Below, piece by piece: positions 1 through 5,164 of a stretch of 5,164 bases of DNA. The stretch lies in the NCBI GenBank assembly GCA_028064935.1, contig JAPTWT010000193.1, positions 1 through 5,164 of the forward strand, in the 5' to 3' direction. Numbering within the stretch: the stretch's first letter is position 1; every line of letters starts with the position of its first letter. The DNA comes from Gammaproteobacteria bacterium. GTDB taxonomy: Bacteria; Pseudomonadota; Gammaproteobacteria; Acidiferrobacterales; Acidiferrobacteraceae. Below the pieces are notes generated by a model. It was not told the DNA's origin, did not search any database, and saw only the letters and a list, made by a program, of their open reading frames with translations. The position numbers were made by a program, and so were the translations under genes.

Positions 1-166
1 CCCCTGCGCGGAGATCTCCCAGCGCCTGAGTGAGACCCGGTCGCTCTGCACGGGCACCACTAATCTGGTCCTCCATGATCTTCTCGCAACCGGCTTTGGT
101 CAGTGCCTCCCTTTGCAGGTCCAGATTTTGGTCCTGGGTGGATACCCGGGCATAACCGATCAGCAT
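1..166 (-). CDS. Serine recombinase (resolvase/invertase), N-terminal part, cut by window edge
   Basis: The minus strand from 166 reads MLIGYARVSTQDQNLDLQRE and continues open for 55 codons to the left edge, so only the N-terminus is seen. It carries the family's N-terminal signature: Arg7 and the presumed nucleophile Ser9 in the YARVS motif, followed by a QNLDLQREAL segment and a later ED.ISG.RAERPGL stretch, as in Tn3-type resolvases and Pin/Hin-type invertases. The start is well supported: AGGAG at 177-173 lies 6 nt before the ATG. It is clearly different from TniR in this window (they share MLIGY.RVS and scattered later residues), so it is not a duplicate of it. It lies outside the transposon, in the same orientation as tniR, with the transposon end 113 bp upstream of its start. 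Whether it resolves a Tn3-type element or inverts DNA cannot be told without the C-terminus. Confidence 0.9.
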   Translation of the reverse strand, partial: MLIGYARVSTQDQNLDLQREALTKAGCEKIMEDQISGARAERPGLTQALGDLRAG

Positions 167-278
167 ATTGTTCTCCTGACTCTCTCGATATTCATAATGA
201 CGGTAATGAATCAAGAAGCCCATTTCAAGACCTATTTTCGAGAACCCTATCCTGTTGATTGTTGGTCATGGCGCCCGT
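167..278. other. Upstream region of the flanking resolvase; candidate res region
   Basis: This non-coding stretch lies between the flanking resolvase start and the transposon end. Resolvases of this type usually act at a res site of roughly 120 bp just upstream of their own gene, so this is where one would be expected. An imperfect dyad, ATTCAT at 190-195 and ATGAAT at 206-211 with a 10-bp spacer, is the only clear symmetry seen. I found no full three-subsite layout, so the res assignment rests mainly on position. Confidence 0.4.
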
Positions 279-303
279 TGTCATTTTCAGAAGTGGACTG
301 CAC
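279..303 (+). repeat. Terminal inverted repeat, cargo/tniR side (IRi-like)
   Basis: This 25-bp end begins TGTCATTTTCAG. It pairs with 4999-5023 at 24 of 25 positions; the only difference is G here against C there within GT(G/C)GAC. By Tn402 naming it matches IRi, the end away from tniA. It includes the outer 19-bp repeat at 285-303. Confidence 0.95.
285..303 (+). repeat. 19-bp TniA-binding repeat, outer copy, left end
   Basis: Sequence TTTCAGAAGTGGACTGCAC. It is identical to the copy at 308-326, with a 23-bp pitch. In Tn402 such arrayed 19-bp repeats are bound by the TniA transposase; binding here is inferred from sequence. Confidence 0.9.
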
Positions 304-307
304 GAAA

Positions 308-326
308 TTTCAGAAGTGGACTGCAC
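308..326 (+). repeat. 19-bp TniA-binding repeat, inner copy, left end
   Basis: This is an exact copy of the outer repeat in the same orientation, separated from it by GAAA. It is the last recognisable end sequence before the empty cargo position. Confidence 0.9.
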
Positions 327-403
327 GGAACAAAATTAGGGACGCTCGTCTGAGACGCTGATCCACCGGACGGGCAGTGTGGGCATATTCCACGCGTACG
401 GTT
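327..403. other. Empty cargo position between tniR and the left end
   Basis: These 77 bp hold no gene. In relatives the mer operon or an integron would sit here. The only structure seen is a short perfect palindrome CGTCTGAGACG at 347-357 flanked by a GACGCT direct repeat (341-346, 354-359). Read downstream of tniR it could form a weak hairpin with a T-rich stretch after it, so a weak terminator is possible but not convincing. Confidence 0.5.
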
Positions 404-1018
404 TCACGTCTTCGACAGCAGTTTCTTTCCATCCGCACGCAACTCCCCCTTGGGTGAAAGGTGCCGATATAAAGTCTGCCGAGTAATGCCCAACTCTCGG
501 CACAAATCACCCACCCTGGTTTCGGGCTGCCCCATCGCGGCCATGGCCAACCGCAGTTTGGCGGTGGTCATCTTGAATGGTCGGCCACCTTTCCGGCCGC
601 GGGCCCGGGCCGAAGCCAGACCGGCTCGGGTTCGCTCGGCGATCAGTCCGCGCTCAAACTCGGCCAACGCAGCGAAGATCCCAAAGACCAGCTTACCAGC
701 CGGGGTGGTGGTATCGATGGCGGCGCCGTGGCCCGTCAACACCTTGAGACCCACACCCCGTCCGGTGAGGTCATGCACCGTGTTGATCAGGTGGCGCAGG
801 TCGCGTCCGAGCCTGTCCAGTTTCCAGACCACCAGCGTATCGTCCTCACGCAGGGCCTTCAGGCCGGCCACCAGACCGGCACGGTCTTCGCGCTTGCCGG
901 AGGCTTGGTCTTCGTAGATCTGGGTTGGGTCCACCCCGGCCGCGATCAGTGCGTCGCGCTGGAGATCGGTGGTTTGCGAGCCGTCCGATTTCGATACCCG
1001 CATGTAGCCTATAAGCAT
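404..1018 (-). CDS. tniR: TniR serine resolvase of the tni module
   Basis: TniR (also called TniC) resolves the cointegrate made by TniABQ transposition through site-specific recombination at the adjacent res site. The protein is 204 residues, normal for the family. The catalytic domain shows MLIGYMRVS with Arg7 and nucleophile Ser9, the WKLDRLGR motif at 65-72 with Arg69 and Arg72, and the AEFERGLIAERTRAGLA helix around 119-135. A Hin-like helix-turn-helix with a GRKGGRP linker follows, at about 141-187 (DLCRELGITRQTLYRHL). The ATG at 1018 is preceded only by a weak GGA-type ribosome site. The gene follows tniQ in the same direction after a 59-bp gap that holds part of res, so TniR may repress its own expression by binding there, as other resolvases do. 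No damage is seen. Confidence 0.96.
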   Translation of the reverse strand: MLIGYMRVSKSDGSQTTDLQRDALIAAGVDPTQIYEDQASGKREDRAGLVAGLKALREDDTLVVWKLDRLGRDLRHLINTVHDLTGRGVGLKVLTGHGAAIDTTTPAGKLVFGIFAALAEFERGLIAERTRAGLASARARGRKGGRPFKMTTAKLRLAMAAMGQPETRVGDLCRELGITRQTLYRHLSPKGELRADGKKLLSKT

Positions 1019-1025
1019 GATAGTC

Positions 1026-1053
1026 CGTCACTTATACGTTCGATTACGTGACA
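1026..1053. promoter_or_regulatory. Probable resolvase-binding subsite of res next to tniR
   Basis: A 28-bp imperfect dyad lies between tniR and tniQ, with arms CGTCACTTATACG and the complement of CGATTACGTGACA around a central TT at 1039-1040. The half-sites read inward as CGTCACTTA and TGTCACGTAA, resembling the TGTC-type half-sites of Tn3-family resolvases. Its length equals the 28-bp subsite I of the gamma-delta/Tn3 res. It starts 8 bp upstream of the tniR ATG. Whether it is the crossover site or an accessory site cannot be decided from sequence alone. Confidence 0.6.
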
Positions 1054-1077
1054 GTTTGGAGCCGAACGTTCCCGTCG

Positions 1078-2295
1078 TCAAAATTTGTCATTTAACTCGT
1101 AATTTATACTAAGGAACGCAAAGGATCTATCGGAATCATAATGTGACAGAAATTCCGGCGGAATACCTTCCTCAGCAAACGCGATGCGCAAGCGCTCCAA
1201 GGAGTCGTGGTCACGCCGTCCCACGGATGTCAGCGCGAACAGCAAGCGCGCCGTCTCAGGGTTTTGTCGCGCCTCGATGATGGCTTCGTCGATAGCCTTG
1301 GTAGCTTGCTGCCAATGATTGATCGGCTCCTGCTTCCGTTCAAACCTGGGCAGGCCGTGGGTGAATCCGGTCTGTGGCTCTGATAGGAAAAGAGCTGCCA
1401 ACTCCCCAGCTGGACTCAACTCCTTCGATTCGATCAGGTCGATGGCGGTGGCCGCCGCCTCTAGCATCTGTGACTGCACCGCCCAGTCCAGAATCTCATA
1501 GGGACGCCACAGGCTTTGCCCTGCTCGCGGTGGATATCTGCAGCTTTCCCAGACATGCCGGATATACCCTGCATGTGCCCCGCACTGCGAGAGCGGTGTG
1601 TTCAGTTCGTCAAGAAGCGTGCGCAGTAGCCGAAACCAGAGGCCAGCATGGATGCGGCGGCGAGGCAAATCCACATACCCCATCGTCAGTGCCTGCCAAG
1701 TGCGCCGGTCCATCGCCGCAATCGCCCTACCGGCCGTGCACGTGGCAGAGTCGGCATTATCCCAGCCGAGAAAGCGGCCCGGTATGCCCCTATAGGGTTC
1801 CAGCCAGCAGCGATGCACTGGACAACTCAACATCAGGGGAAGCTTCCACGCGAGCAGCATGGCCTGGTTCGCCGGATCGCTCAGGCAAATCGGGCACGCT
1901 CGACGACTTGGCCGAGTAGGTAGCCACGCACGCCAACTCGGGATTGATCTCGTCTTGCGACTCCGTCTCGGCAACAACACCGAAAACTGGAACGTATAGG
2001 TTTCCAAGGCATCTGGAAGCCGATCGTCGAGGCTATCCAGCAACCATGGCACCCAGCCGACGAGGCTCATGCCGCGTAGCCGTTCCAGTTCGATTCCGCT
2101 CCGATGGGAGAGTGCCGACAACAGCGACGAGGGAGGCGCGGTGTCCAGGTCATCGGGTTGGTTGTAGCCAAGATCGTGTACCAGCAGCTCATGCACGTCC
2201 ATCTGGTAGCAGGTGGCGATACGATTGAGCCACGAGGTAAGAGCTTCACCTTCCTTTGGGGCCGGATGCAGCGGCCAGCGTGGTGCTGGCCTCAC
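1078..2295 (-). CDS. tniQ: TniQ accessory transposition protein (TnsD/TniQ family)
   Basis: TniQ is needed with TniA and TniB for transposition in this family. It is homologous to TnsD of Tn7 and to the TniQ of CRISPR-associated transposons, where it links target recognition to the AAA+ ATPase. The 405-residue product starts MRPAPRWPLHPAPKEGEAL and contains the typical SWLNRIA segment near 21-27. A zinc-binding pattern follows, CPIC at 134-137 and CPVH at 158-161, which I infer to be a C-x2-C...C-x2-H site. A helical region follows, ending FLSHY...NDKF. The start is GTG at 2295, overlapping the tniB stop by 4 nt (GTGA), so translation is probably coupled. The last 25 or so codons are much more AT-rich than the rest and carry TGTCA motifs, which may reflect an overlap with res. 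Confidence 0.95.
   Translation of the reverse strand: MRPAPRWPLHPAPKEGEALTSWLNRIATCYQMDVHELLVHDLGYNQPDDLDTAPPSSLLSALSHRSGIELERLRGMSLVGWVPWLLDSLDDRLPDALETYTFQFSVLLPRRSRKTRSIPSWRAWLPTRPSRRACPICLSDPANQAMLLAWKLPLMLSCPVHRCWLEPYRGIPGRFLGWDNADSATCTAGRAIAAMDRRTWQALTMGYVDLPRRRIHAGLWFRLLRTLLDELNTPLSQCGAHAGYIRHVWESCRYPPRAGQSLWRPYEILDWAVQSQMLEAAATAIDLIESKELSPAGELAALFLSEPQTGFTHGLPRFERKQEPINHWQQATKAIDEAIIEARQNPETARLLFALTSVGRRDHDSLERLRIAFAEEGIPPEFLSHYDSDRSFAFLSINYELNDKF
1086..1148. promoter_or_regulatory. Possible res accessory half-sites inside the 3' end of tniQ
   Basis: Two more half-site-like motifs face each other here: TGTCATTTAA from 1086 on the plus strand, and TGTCACATTA on the minus strand starting at 1148. 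The second differs from the TGTCACGTAA arm of the 28-bp dyad at only two or three bases. Together with that dyad the motifs span about 123 bp, close to a standard three-subsite res. The region is AT-rich and lies within the tniQ coding sequence. The inner arms of the supposed two sites are not clearly visible, so this is a tentative call. Confidence 0.35.
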
Positions 2296-3200
2296 ATCAG
2301 TTCCCGCTCGAACTGGCGTCGTCGCTCGCTGGGTCCGGTGTAGTCAGCCATGCCGAGCGTGCGACGGTTAATCGCTTCCTCGCCGCTCTCCACAGCGGCC
2401 ACGGCCGCCGCCATCAGCAGGTGCGCCAATTCGCCGATTGTGCCTTCGCTGCGAGTGAGCAGGTAACGGGCCATATCCAGCGTGGCAATCGGCGAGGGTC
2501 GCCGCAGCGGGAGCGATGCCGCGAAGCTGGCCAACAAGGAACAGCAGTCCTCATTGGCCTCCCACGGTGGCAGCAGCATCGGCTCGAAGCGGTTTTCCAA
2601 CTGGTCATCAGAGCGGATAGCCAAGTAGGCGTCGCGTGTACCGATCCCGACCAGCGGGATGCGCAACTCGTTACCGAGAAAGCGCAGCAGATTGAGGAAC
2701 TCCCGGCGGTGGACGCTATTGCCGGCCAAGACGTTGTGCAGTTCGTCGATCACCAGCATGCGCACACCGACCTTGCGCAGCAGGGCCAGCGCCAGTTGCT
2801 CCATTTCCGGCAATCGGGGACGCGGGCGCAGCGGTGCGCCCATCGCGGCCAACATCGCGACGTAGAAGCGGATCACCGATGGTTCAGACGGCATCTGCAC
2901 CACCAGCACGGGGATGTGCTCCTGGTCGGCGTCGGTGCTGGCCGGGTGTGTTCGCCGGAATTTCTCGACGATCATCGACTTGCCGTTGTTGGTCTGGCCG
3001 ATCAGCAACAGGTTGGGCATGCGTTGCTTGTTCGGCCAGGCATACAGGGCTTCCAGCCGGTTCAACGCCTCGATCGCGCGTGGATAACCGATCCAGCGGT
3101 CAGCGCGAAGGCGCTGGATACGCTCGTTGGTCGGCAGCCTTGCCAATCCCTGCGCCGCCGGCAGCAGGTGGGACAGGTCGATGCTGGGATATTCGTCCAC
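2292..3200 (-). CDS. tniB: TniB AAA+ ATPase, transposition regulator
   Basis: TniB is the ATP-dependent partner of TniA, comparable to TnsC of Tn7 and MuB of phage Mu; it binds DNA and directs or activates the transposase at the target. From the chosen start the product is 302 residues, beginning MDEYPSIDLSHLLPAAQGLA. Walker A is GQTNNGKS at 68-75, Walker B is MLVIDE with Asp152/Glu153, a sensor-1-like GIGTRDA lies near 185-191, and the ENRFEP segment near 202-207 holds a likely arginine finger. I chose GTG at 3200 because GAGGAG at 3214-3209 lies 8 nt upstream, and because 302 residues is the length I recall for Tn402-type TniB. A GTG at 3209 in frame would sit inside that ribosome site. The gene begins 2 nt after the tniA stop and overlaps tniQ by 4 nt, so it is the middle gene of the operon. 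Confidence 0.95.
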   Translation of the reverse strand: MDEYPSIDLSHLLPAAQGLARLPTNERIQRLRADRWIGYPRAIEALNRLEALYAWPNKQRMPNLLLIGQTNNGKSMIVEKFRRTHPASTDADQEHIPVLVVQMPSEPSVIRFYVAMLAAMGAPLRPRPRLPEMEQLALALLRKVGVRMLVIDELHNVLAGNSVHRREFLNLLRFLGNELRIPLVGIGTRDAYLAIRSDDQLENRFEPMLLPPWEANEDCCSLLASFAASLPLRRPSPIATLDMARYLLTRSEGTIGELAHLLMAAAVAAVESGEEAINRRTLGMADYTGPSERRRQFERELM

Positions 3201-3202
3201 GG

Positions 3203-4882
3203 CTACCACTCCTCGATCTGCTCGAACGGTTTGGCTGGCGGCAGATTGGTCGCCTGCAAGTCGGCGCTATCCACGTCCGGCGGTGTAGGCTTGACGGGCG
3301 GAGCCGACGCCTTGAGGTGCTGGCGTCGATCCGCATCACGCCGCGCCTTGCGCGTGGCCTTCTGCGCGGCAGTCACGATCTCGCGCATCTGGCCGATTAT
3401 GCGGAACAGCGCCGATTCATCCACCTGCTCGCGGCCGAGCTGCCGTAGCCGTGTCAGCGCCTGGCGCTGCTCCCAAAGCGTGACGGCCGGGTGCGACAGG
3501 GTACGGTAGGGGATTTCCAGGTAATGTTGTCCCTCTGGCTCCAGCACCCAGATACGGCTGATGTCGCGGGGATCGCGCCGGATCAGGAAGGCCGACAGAC
3601 GGTCACGCTTGGCAATCCACGGCTTGAGGGTGTCGGTGTAGTAGTGGATGTGGTCGATGACGAAGCCTGTGCGGGACAGCGTGCGACGGATGACCGGCAG
3701 GAAATCGACCAGAAACGCGGCTGGCCGTGTGACCACAGGCGGTACGCCGATTCGCGCCACAGCTTCGGCCCAGCGCGCGGCCGGCGGCTGGAGCAAGCCG
3801 TTGTGCACCGAGCCGTGATAGGTGCCCACAGCCAGCGTAAGCCAGCGCTCCAGCTCGCACAGGGTCAGGGTGGCCAGCTTTTCAGCGTCGTACTCGCCAC
3901 GCTGGCCGGGGTTGGAGAAAGTCGTGCCCGGCAGGTCGTCGTGGATCATCTGCATCGCCGTGCCGATGATGCGTTCCACGATGCCGCCGTAGTGCGGCTG
4001 GCCGGGCGGCCGGTAGTCCAGGCGGATGCCCTGCTGCTCGCAGCCTCGGCGCAGCGCCTCGCTCTTGAACTCCGCCGCGTTGTCCAGGTAGAGCAGCTTG
4101 GGCTTGCCGCTCATCGGCCAGTCCATCTCCACGCTCAGTCCTTCCAGCCAGGGACGCTTGTCGCAGGCGATATGTGCCAGGCACAGTCCGACCGAGACGG
4201 CGGACGGTGCTTCCAGCGTGACCACCATGCCGAGCACGCAGCGGCTGAATACGTCGATGGCCAGCGTGAGGTAGGGACGGCCAATCGGTTGCCGATCGCG
4301 CACGTCCACCACGATCAGGTCGATGACCGTGTGGTCGATCTGTACCTGCTCCAACGGCTCAGAGACTGTCGGTGGGAGGCCGCCGGCACCTTGTAGTTCG
4401 CGAGAGGCATCCTGCCCTTCCCGGCGACGAGCGGTCTTGAGCGGATCGAGGCAGGCGATCCGCAAAGCCACGGTATTGCGCGTCGGCACTCGCAGCTGCT
4501 GCACCTTGCAGGCTTGCGCGACTTCACGATGGAAGGCCGCCAGGCTGCGCTTCTGCTTGGTCAGGAAACGCTTTTGCAGCAGCTCGCGGATGATGCGCTC
4601 GACCGACTCCGGCAAGCGGCCCTTGCCTTTGCCACCGTTCGACTGCCCAGACGCCAAGTCAGTGACCAACCCCGCGCCTTGCCGGGCGCGGCGGATCAGG
4701 ACATACACCTGCCGCCGGGACAGACCCAGTATCCGGGCCGCCACGTCGGCCGCCTCATGCCCAACCGTTTCCAACTGCGCCAACGGCGCGATGATCTCGG
4801 CGCGACGGCGCGCACGCTCCCAAGCCTGCTCTGGCAGAGTGGCCACGCCGTGCTCGGTAATCCGTGGTGTGTCGGTCGCCAT
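3203..4882 (-). CDS. tniA: TniA DDE transposase
   Basis: TniA is the catalytic transposase, an rve-fold DDE enzyme related to TnsB and MuA that binds the 19-bp end repeats and joins the ends to target DNA. The 559-residue product starts MATDTPRI. A helix-turn-helix region lies at about 44-69 (AADVAARILGLSRRQVYVLI). The catalytic core shows Asp183 in QVQIDHT, Asp267 in LLYLDNAAEF and Glu303 in GGIVERIIGT, with 35 residues between the last two, so the triad is complete. A Mu-type C-terminal domain follows, ending in a basic RKARRDADRRQ stretch and the tail PPAKPFEQIEEW, which may contact TniB by analogy with TnsB. I chose the ATG at 4882 because GAGGGGAGC lies directly upstream and 559 residues fits the family; an in-frame ATG at 4918 would add 12 residues and lies beyond a binding repeat. 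Binding repeats upstream suggest autoregulation. Confidence 0.96.
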   Translation of the reverse strand: MATDTPRITEHGVATLPEQAWERARRRAEIIAPLAQLETVGHEAADVAARILGLSRRQVYVLIRRARQGAGLVTDLASGQSNGGKGKGRLPESVERIIRELLQKRFLTKQKRSLAAFHREVAQACKVQQLRVPTRNTVALRIACLDPLKTARRREGQDASRELQGAGGLPPTVSEPLEQVQIDHTVIDLIVVDVRDRQPIGRPYLTLAIDVFSRCVLGMVVTLEAPSAVSVGLCLAHIACDKRPWLEGLSVEMDWPMSGKPKLLYLDNAAEFKSEALRRGCEQQGIRLDYRPPGQPHYGGIVERIIGTAMQMIHDDLPGTTFSNPGQRGEYDAEKLATLTLCELERWLTLAVGTYHGSVHNGLLQPPAARWAEAVARIGVPPVVTRPAAFLVDFLPVIRRTLSRTGFVIDHIHYYTDTLKPWIAKRDRLSAFLIRRDPRDISRIWVLEPEGQHYLEIPYRTLSHPAVTLWEQRQALTRLRQLGREQVDESALFRIIGQMREIVTAAQKATRKARRDADRRQHLKASAPPVKPTPPDVDSADLQATNLPPAKPFEQIEEW

Positions 4883-4897
4883 GCTCCCCTCGCTTTG

Positions 4898-4916
4898 GTG
4901 CACACGAGTATTGAGC
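4898..4916 (-). repeat. 19-bp TniA-binding repeat, innermost, right end (degenerate)
   Basis: Read on the minus strand this is GCTCAATACTCGTGTGCAC, matching the consensus TTTCAGAAGTCGACTGCAC at 12 of 19 positions, including the conserved TGCAC end. It lies about 15 bp upstream of the tniA start, so TniA bound here could affect its own expression. The same position is occupied by a similar sequence in Tn402, from memory. Confidence 0.6.
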
Positions 4917-4929
4917 ATAGACGAGTTTC

Positions 4930-4948
4930 GTGCAGAGGAGTCCTGATA
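4930..4948 (-). repeat. 19-bp TniA-binding repeat, third, right end
   Basis: Read on the minus strand this is TATCAGGACTCCTCTGCAC, matching the consensus at 14 of 19 positions, with TCAG and CTGCAC kept. It has the same orientation as the terminal repeat. Confidence 0.7.
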
Positions 4949-4954
4949 TTTACC

Positions 4955-4973
4955 TGTCAGAAGTCGACTGCAC
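4955..4973 (+). repeat. 19-bp TniA-binding repeat, second, right end, inverted
   Basis: This copy, TGTCAGAAGTCGACTGCAC, matches the terminal repeat at 18 of 19 positions but points the opposite way. One inverted copy at this place is also how I recall the tniA-side end of Tn402. With the terminal copy it forms a 17-bp perfect inverted repeat around a 25-nt spacer. Confidence 0.85.
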
Positions 4974-4998
4974 AGCAGGCCTCAAACCGCGTCGATTG

Positions 4999-5023
4999 GT
5001 GCAGTCGACTTCTGAAAATGACA
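4999..5023 (-). repeat. Terminal inverted repeat, tniA side (IRt-like)
   Basis: This is the 25-bp end next to tniA, starting TGTCATTTTCAG on the minus strand at 5023. It matches the left end at 24 of 25 positions and includes the outer 19-bp repeat TTTCAGAAGTCGACTGCAC (5017-4999). The base just outside begins flanking DNA with no matching target duplication. Confidence 0.95.
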
Positions 5024-5164
5024 TCCAGAGCCCGGTCTGGGGGAGTGCAGAAAACCTCCGTTTTTTGGACCGATAGAAGAGTATCCAGGCATCTGGTCAC
5101 TCGCAATTATCTCTGGTTCATGCAGATGAAATGCAGGTCGAAGCGGATGAATGCAGGTTCATTC
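5024..5164. other. Right flanking DNA outside the transposon
   Basis: No gene is seen in this 141-bp stretch. It starts with a small inverted repeat CCAGA/TCTGG (5025-5029, 5036-5040), has a GGGGGAG run, then an AAAAC...GTTTT mini-dyad around 5051-5064 with six Ts that could be a weak terminator, and ends with tandem repeats. Its relation to the left flank is unclear because no target duplication links the two. Confidence 0.5.
5118..5160 (-). repeat. Tandem ~20-bp repeats, possibly the end of another insertion sequence
   Basis: Read on the minus strand two adjoining units of about 20 bp both begin ACCTGCATT and continue TCATC or CATC (from 5158 and 5138). GGTTCAT also appears on the plus strand at 5115-5121 and 5156-5162. 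Short iterated repeats of this kind are typical of ends bound by IstA/TniA-type transposases, for example IS21-family elements. That identity is inference; the window stops before any gene. Confidence 0.4.

Larger units (their letters stand above)
279..5023. mobile_element. Complete Tn402/Tn5053-family tni transposon without cargo
   Basis: The element is bounded by 25-bp inverted repeats at 279-303 and 4999-5023 that start TGTCATTTTCAGAAGT and differ at one position out of 25. Inside lie tniA, tniB, tniQ, a res region and tniR, all read on the minus strand, which is the diagnostic gene set and order of the family. Both ends carry the arrayed 19-bp transposase-binding repeats known from Tn402: two at the tniR side and four at the tniA side. 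Mercury-resistance genes or an integron normally sit between tniR and the adjacent end, but here nothing does. The five bases outside the ends (CCCGT left, TCCAG right) do not match, so the usual 5-bp target duplication is missing. All four genes appear intact, so the element may be able to move. Confidence 0.95.

Noticed and set aside
279..326. Short direct repeats with a regular spacer, considered as CRISPR-like
   Set aside because: There are only two 19-bp copies 4 bp apart, and they match the known transposase-binding repeats at the other end of the element.
113..361. Plus-strand open frame of 82 codons across the left transposon end
   Set aside because: It begins antisense to the flanking resolvase and crosses the inverted repeat and both 19-bp repeats, and no good ribosome site was seen.
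450..1051. Plus-strand open frames opposite tniR
   Set aside because: They lie opposite a complete serine resolvase and give low-complexity, Arg/Ser/Pro-rich products, so they are not credible genes.
2256..3509. Long plus-strand open frame of 417 codons opposite tniB and tniA
   Set aside because: It lies antisense to two genes with intact motifs and recognised families. Its product is rich in Gln, His, Arg and Val with no recognisable domain, as expected from the complement of GC-rich codons.
3491..4396. Plus-strand open frame of 301 codons opposite tniA
   Set aside because: It is antisense to the catalytic core of tniA and has a biased composition with no known motif; it is a shadow of the real gene.
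4882..4998. Sigma-70 promoter for the tni operon
   Set aside because: TATGCT and CTGACA-like hexamers occur on the minus strand, but no pair with acceptable spacing stands out, so no promoter is called, although one is expected here.
5037..5075. G-rich start GGGGGAG as a Tn3-family 38-bp terminal repeat
   Set aside because: The opening Gs are suggestive, but the usual ACG(C/T)TAAG-like inner end of Tn3-family repeats is absent.

Overview
The window holds one complete Tn402/Tn5053-family (Tn7-like) transposon of about 4.75 kb, positions 279-5023, with short pieces of host or other mobile DNA on each side. The base composition is GC-rich. The tni genes closely resemble, from memory, those of mercury-resistance transposons and class 1 integron carriers of Gamma- and Betaproteobacteria (Pseudomonas, Xanthomonas and similar). 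A plasmid or other accessory replicon in such a host is the likely setting, but the sequence does not fix the species.

Layout: (1) 1-166, minus strand: the first 55 codons of a second, unrelated serine resolvase/invertase, running off the left edge. (2) 167-278: its upstream region, a candidate res region. (3) 279-326: the cargo-side end of the transposon, with a 25-bp terminal inverted repeat holding one 19-bp transposase-binding repeat and a second, identical repeat just inside. (4) 404-1018, minus: tniR, a serine resolvase. (5) about 1026-1148: its candidate res site, with a 28-bp dyad next to tniR and further half-site-like motifs reaching into the 3' end of tniQ. (6) 1078-2295 tniQ, 2292-3200 tniB and 3203-4882 tniA, all minus and tightly packed as an operon read tniA-tniB-tniQ and then tniR. 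(7) 4898-5023: the tniA-side end, with four 19-bp repeats, one inverted. (8) 5024-5164: flanking DNA with tandem repeats of about 20 bp that resemble the end of another insertion sequence.

In this family TniA is the DDE transposase that binds the repeat arrays, TniB is the AAA+ ATPase that activates it and selects targets, and TniQ is a TnsD-like accessory factor. These three make a cointegrate, and TniR resolves it at res. All four genes look intact, with their key catalytic residues present. There is no cargo: only 77 bp separate tniR from the inner cargo-side repeat, where mer genes or an integron usually sit.

The system itself is known. The points worth a second look are the insertion about 113 bp upstream of a foreign resolvase gene (the target type this family is known to hunt), the lack of a 5-bp target duplication, the end-specific matching of the transposase-binding repeats, and a res site that seems to extend into tniQ.
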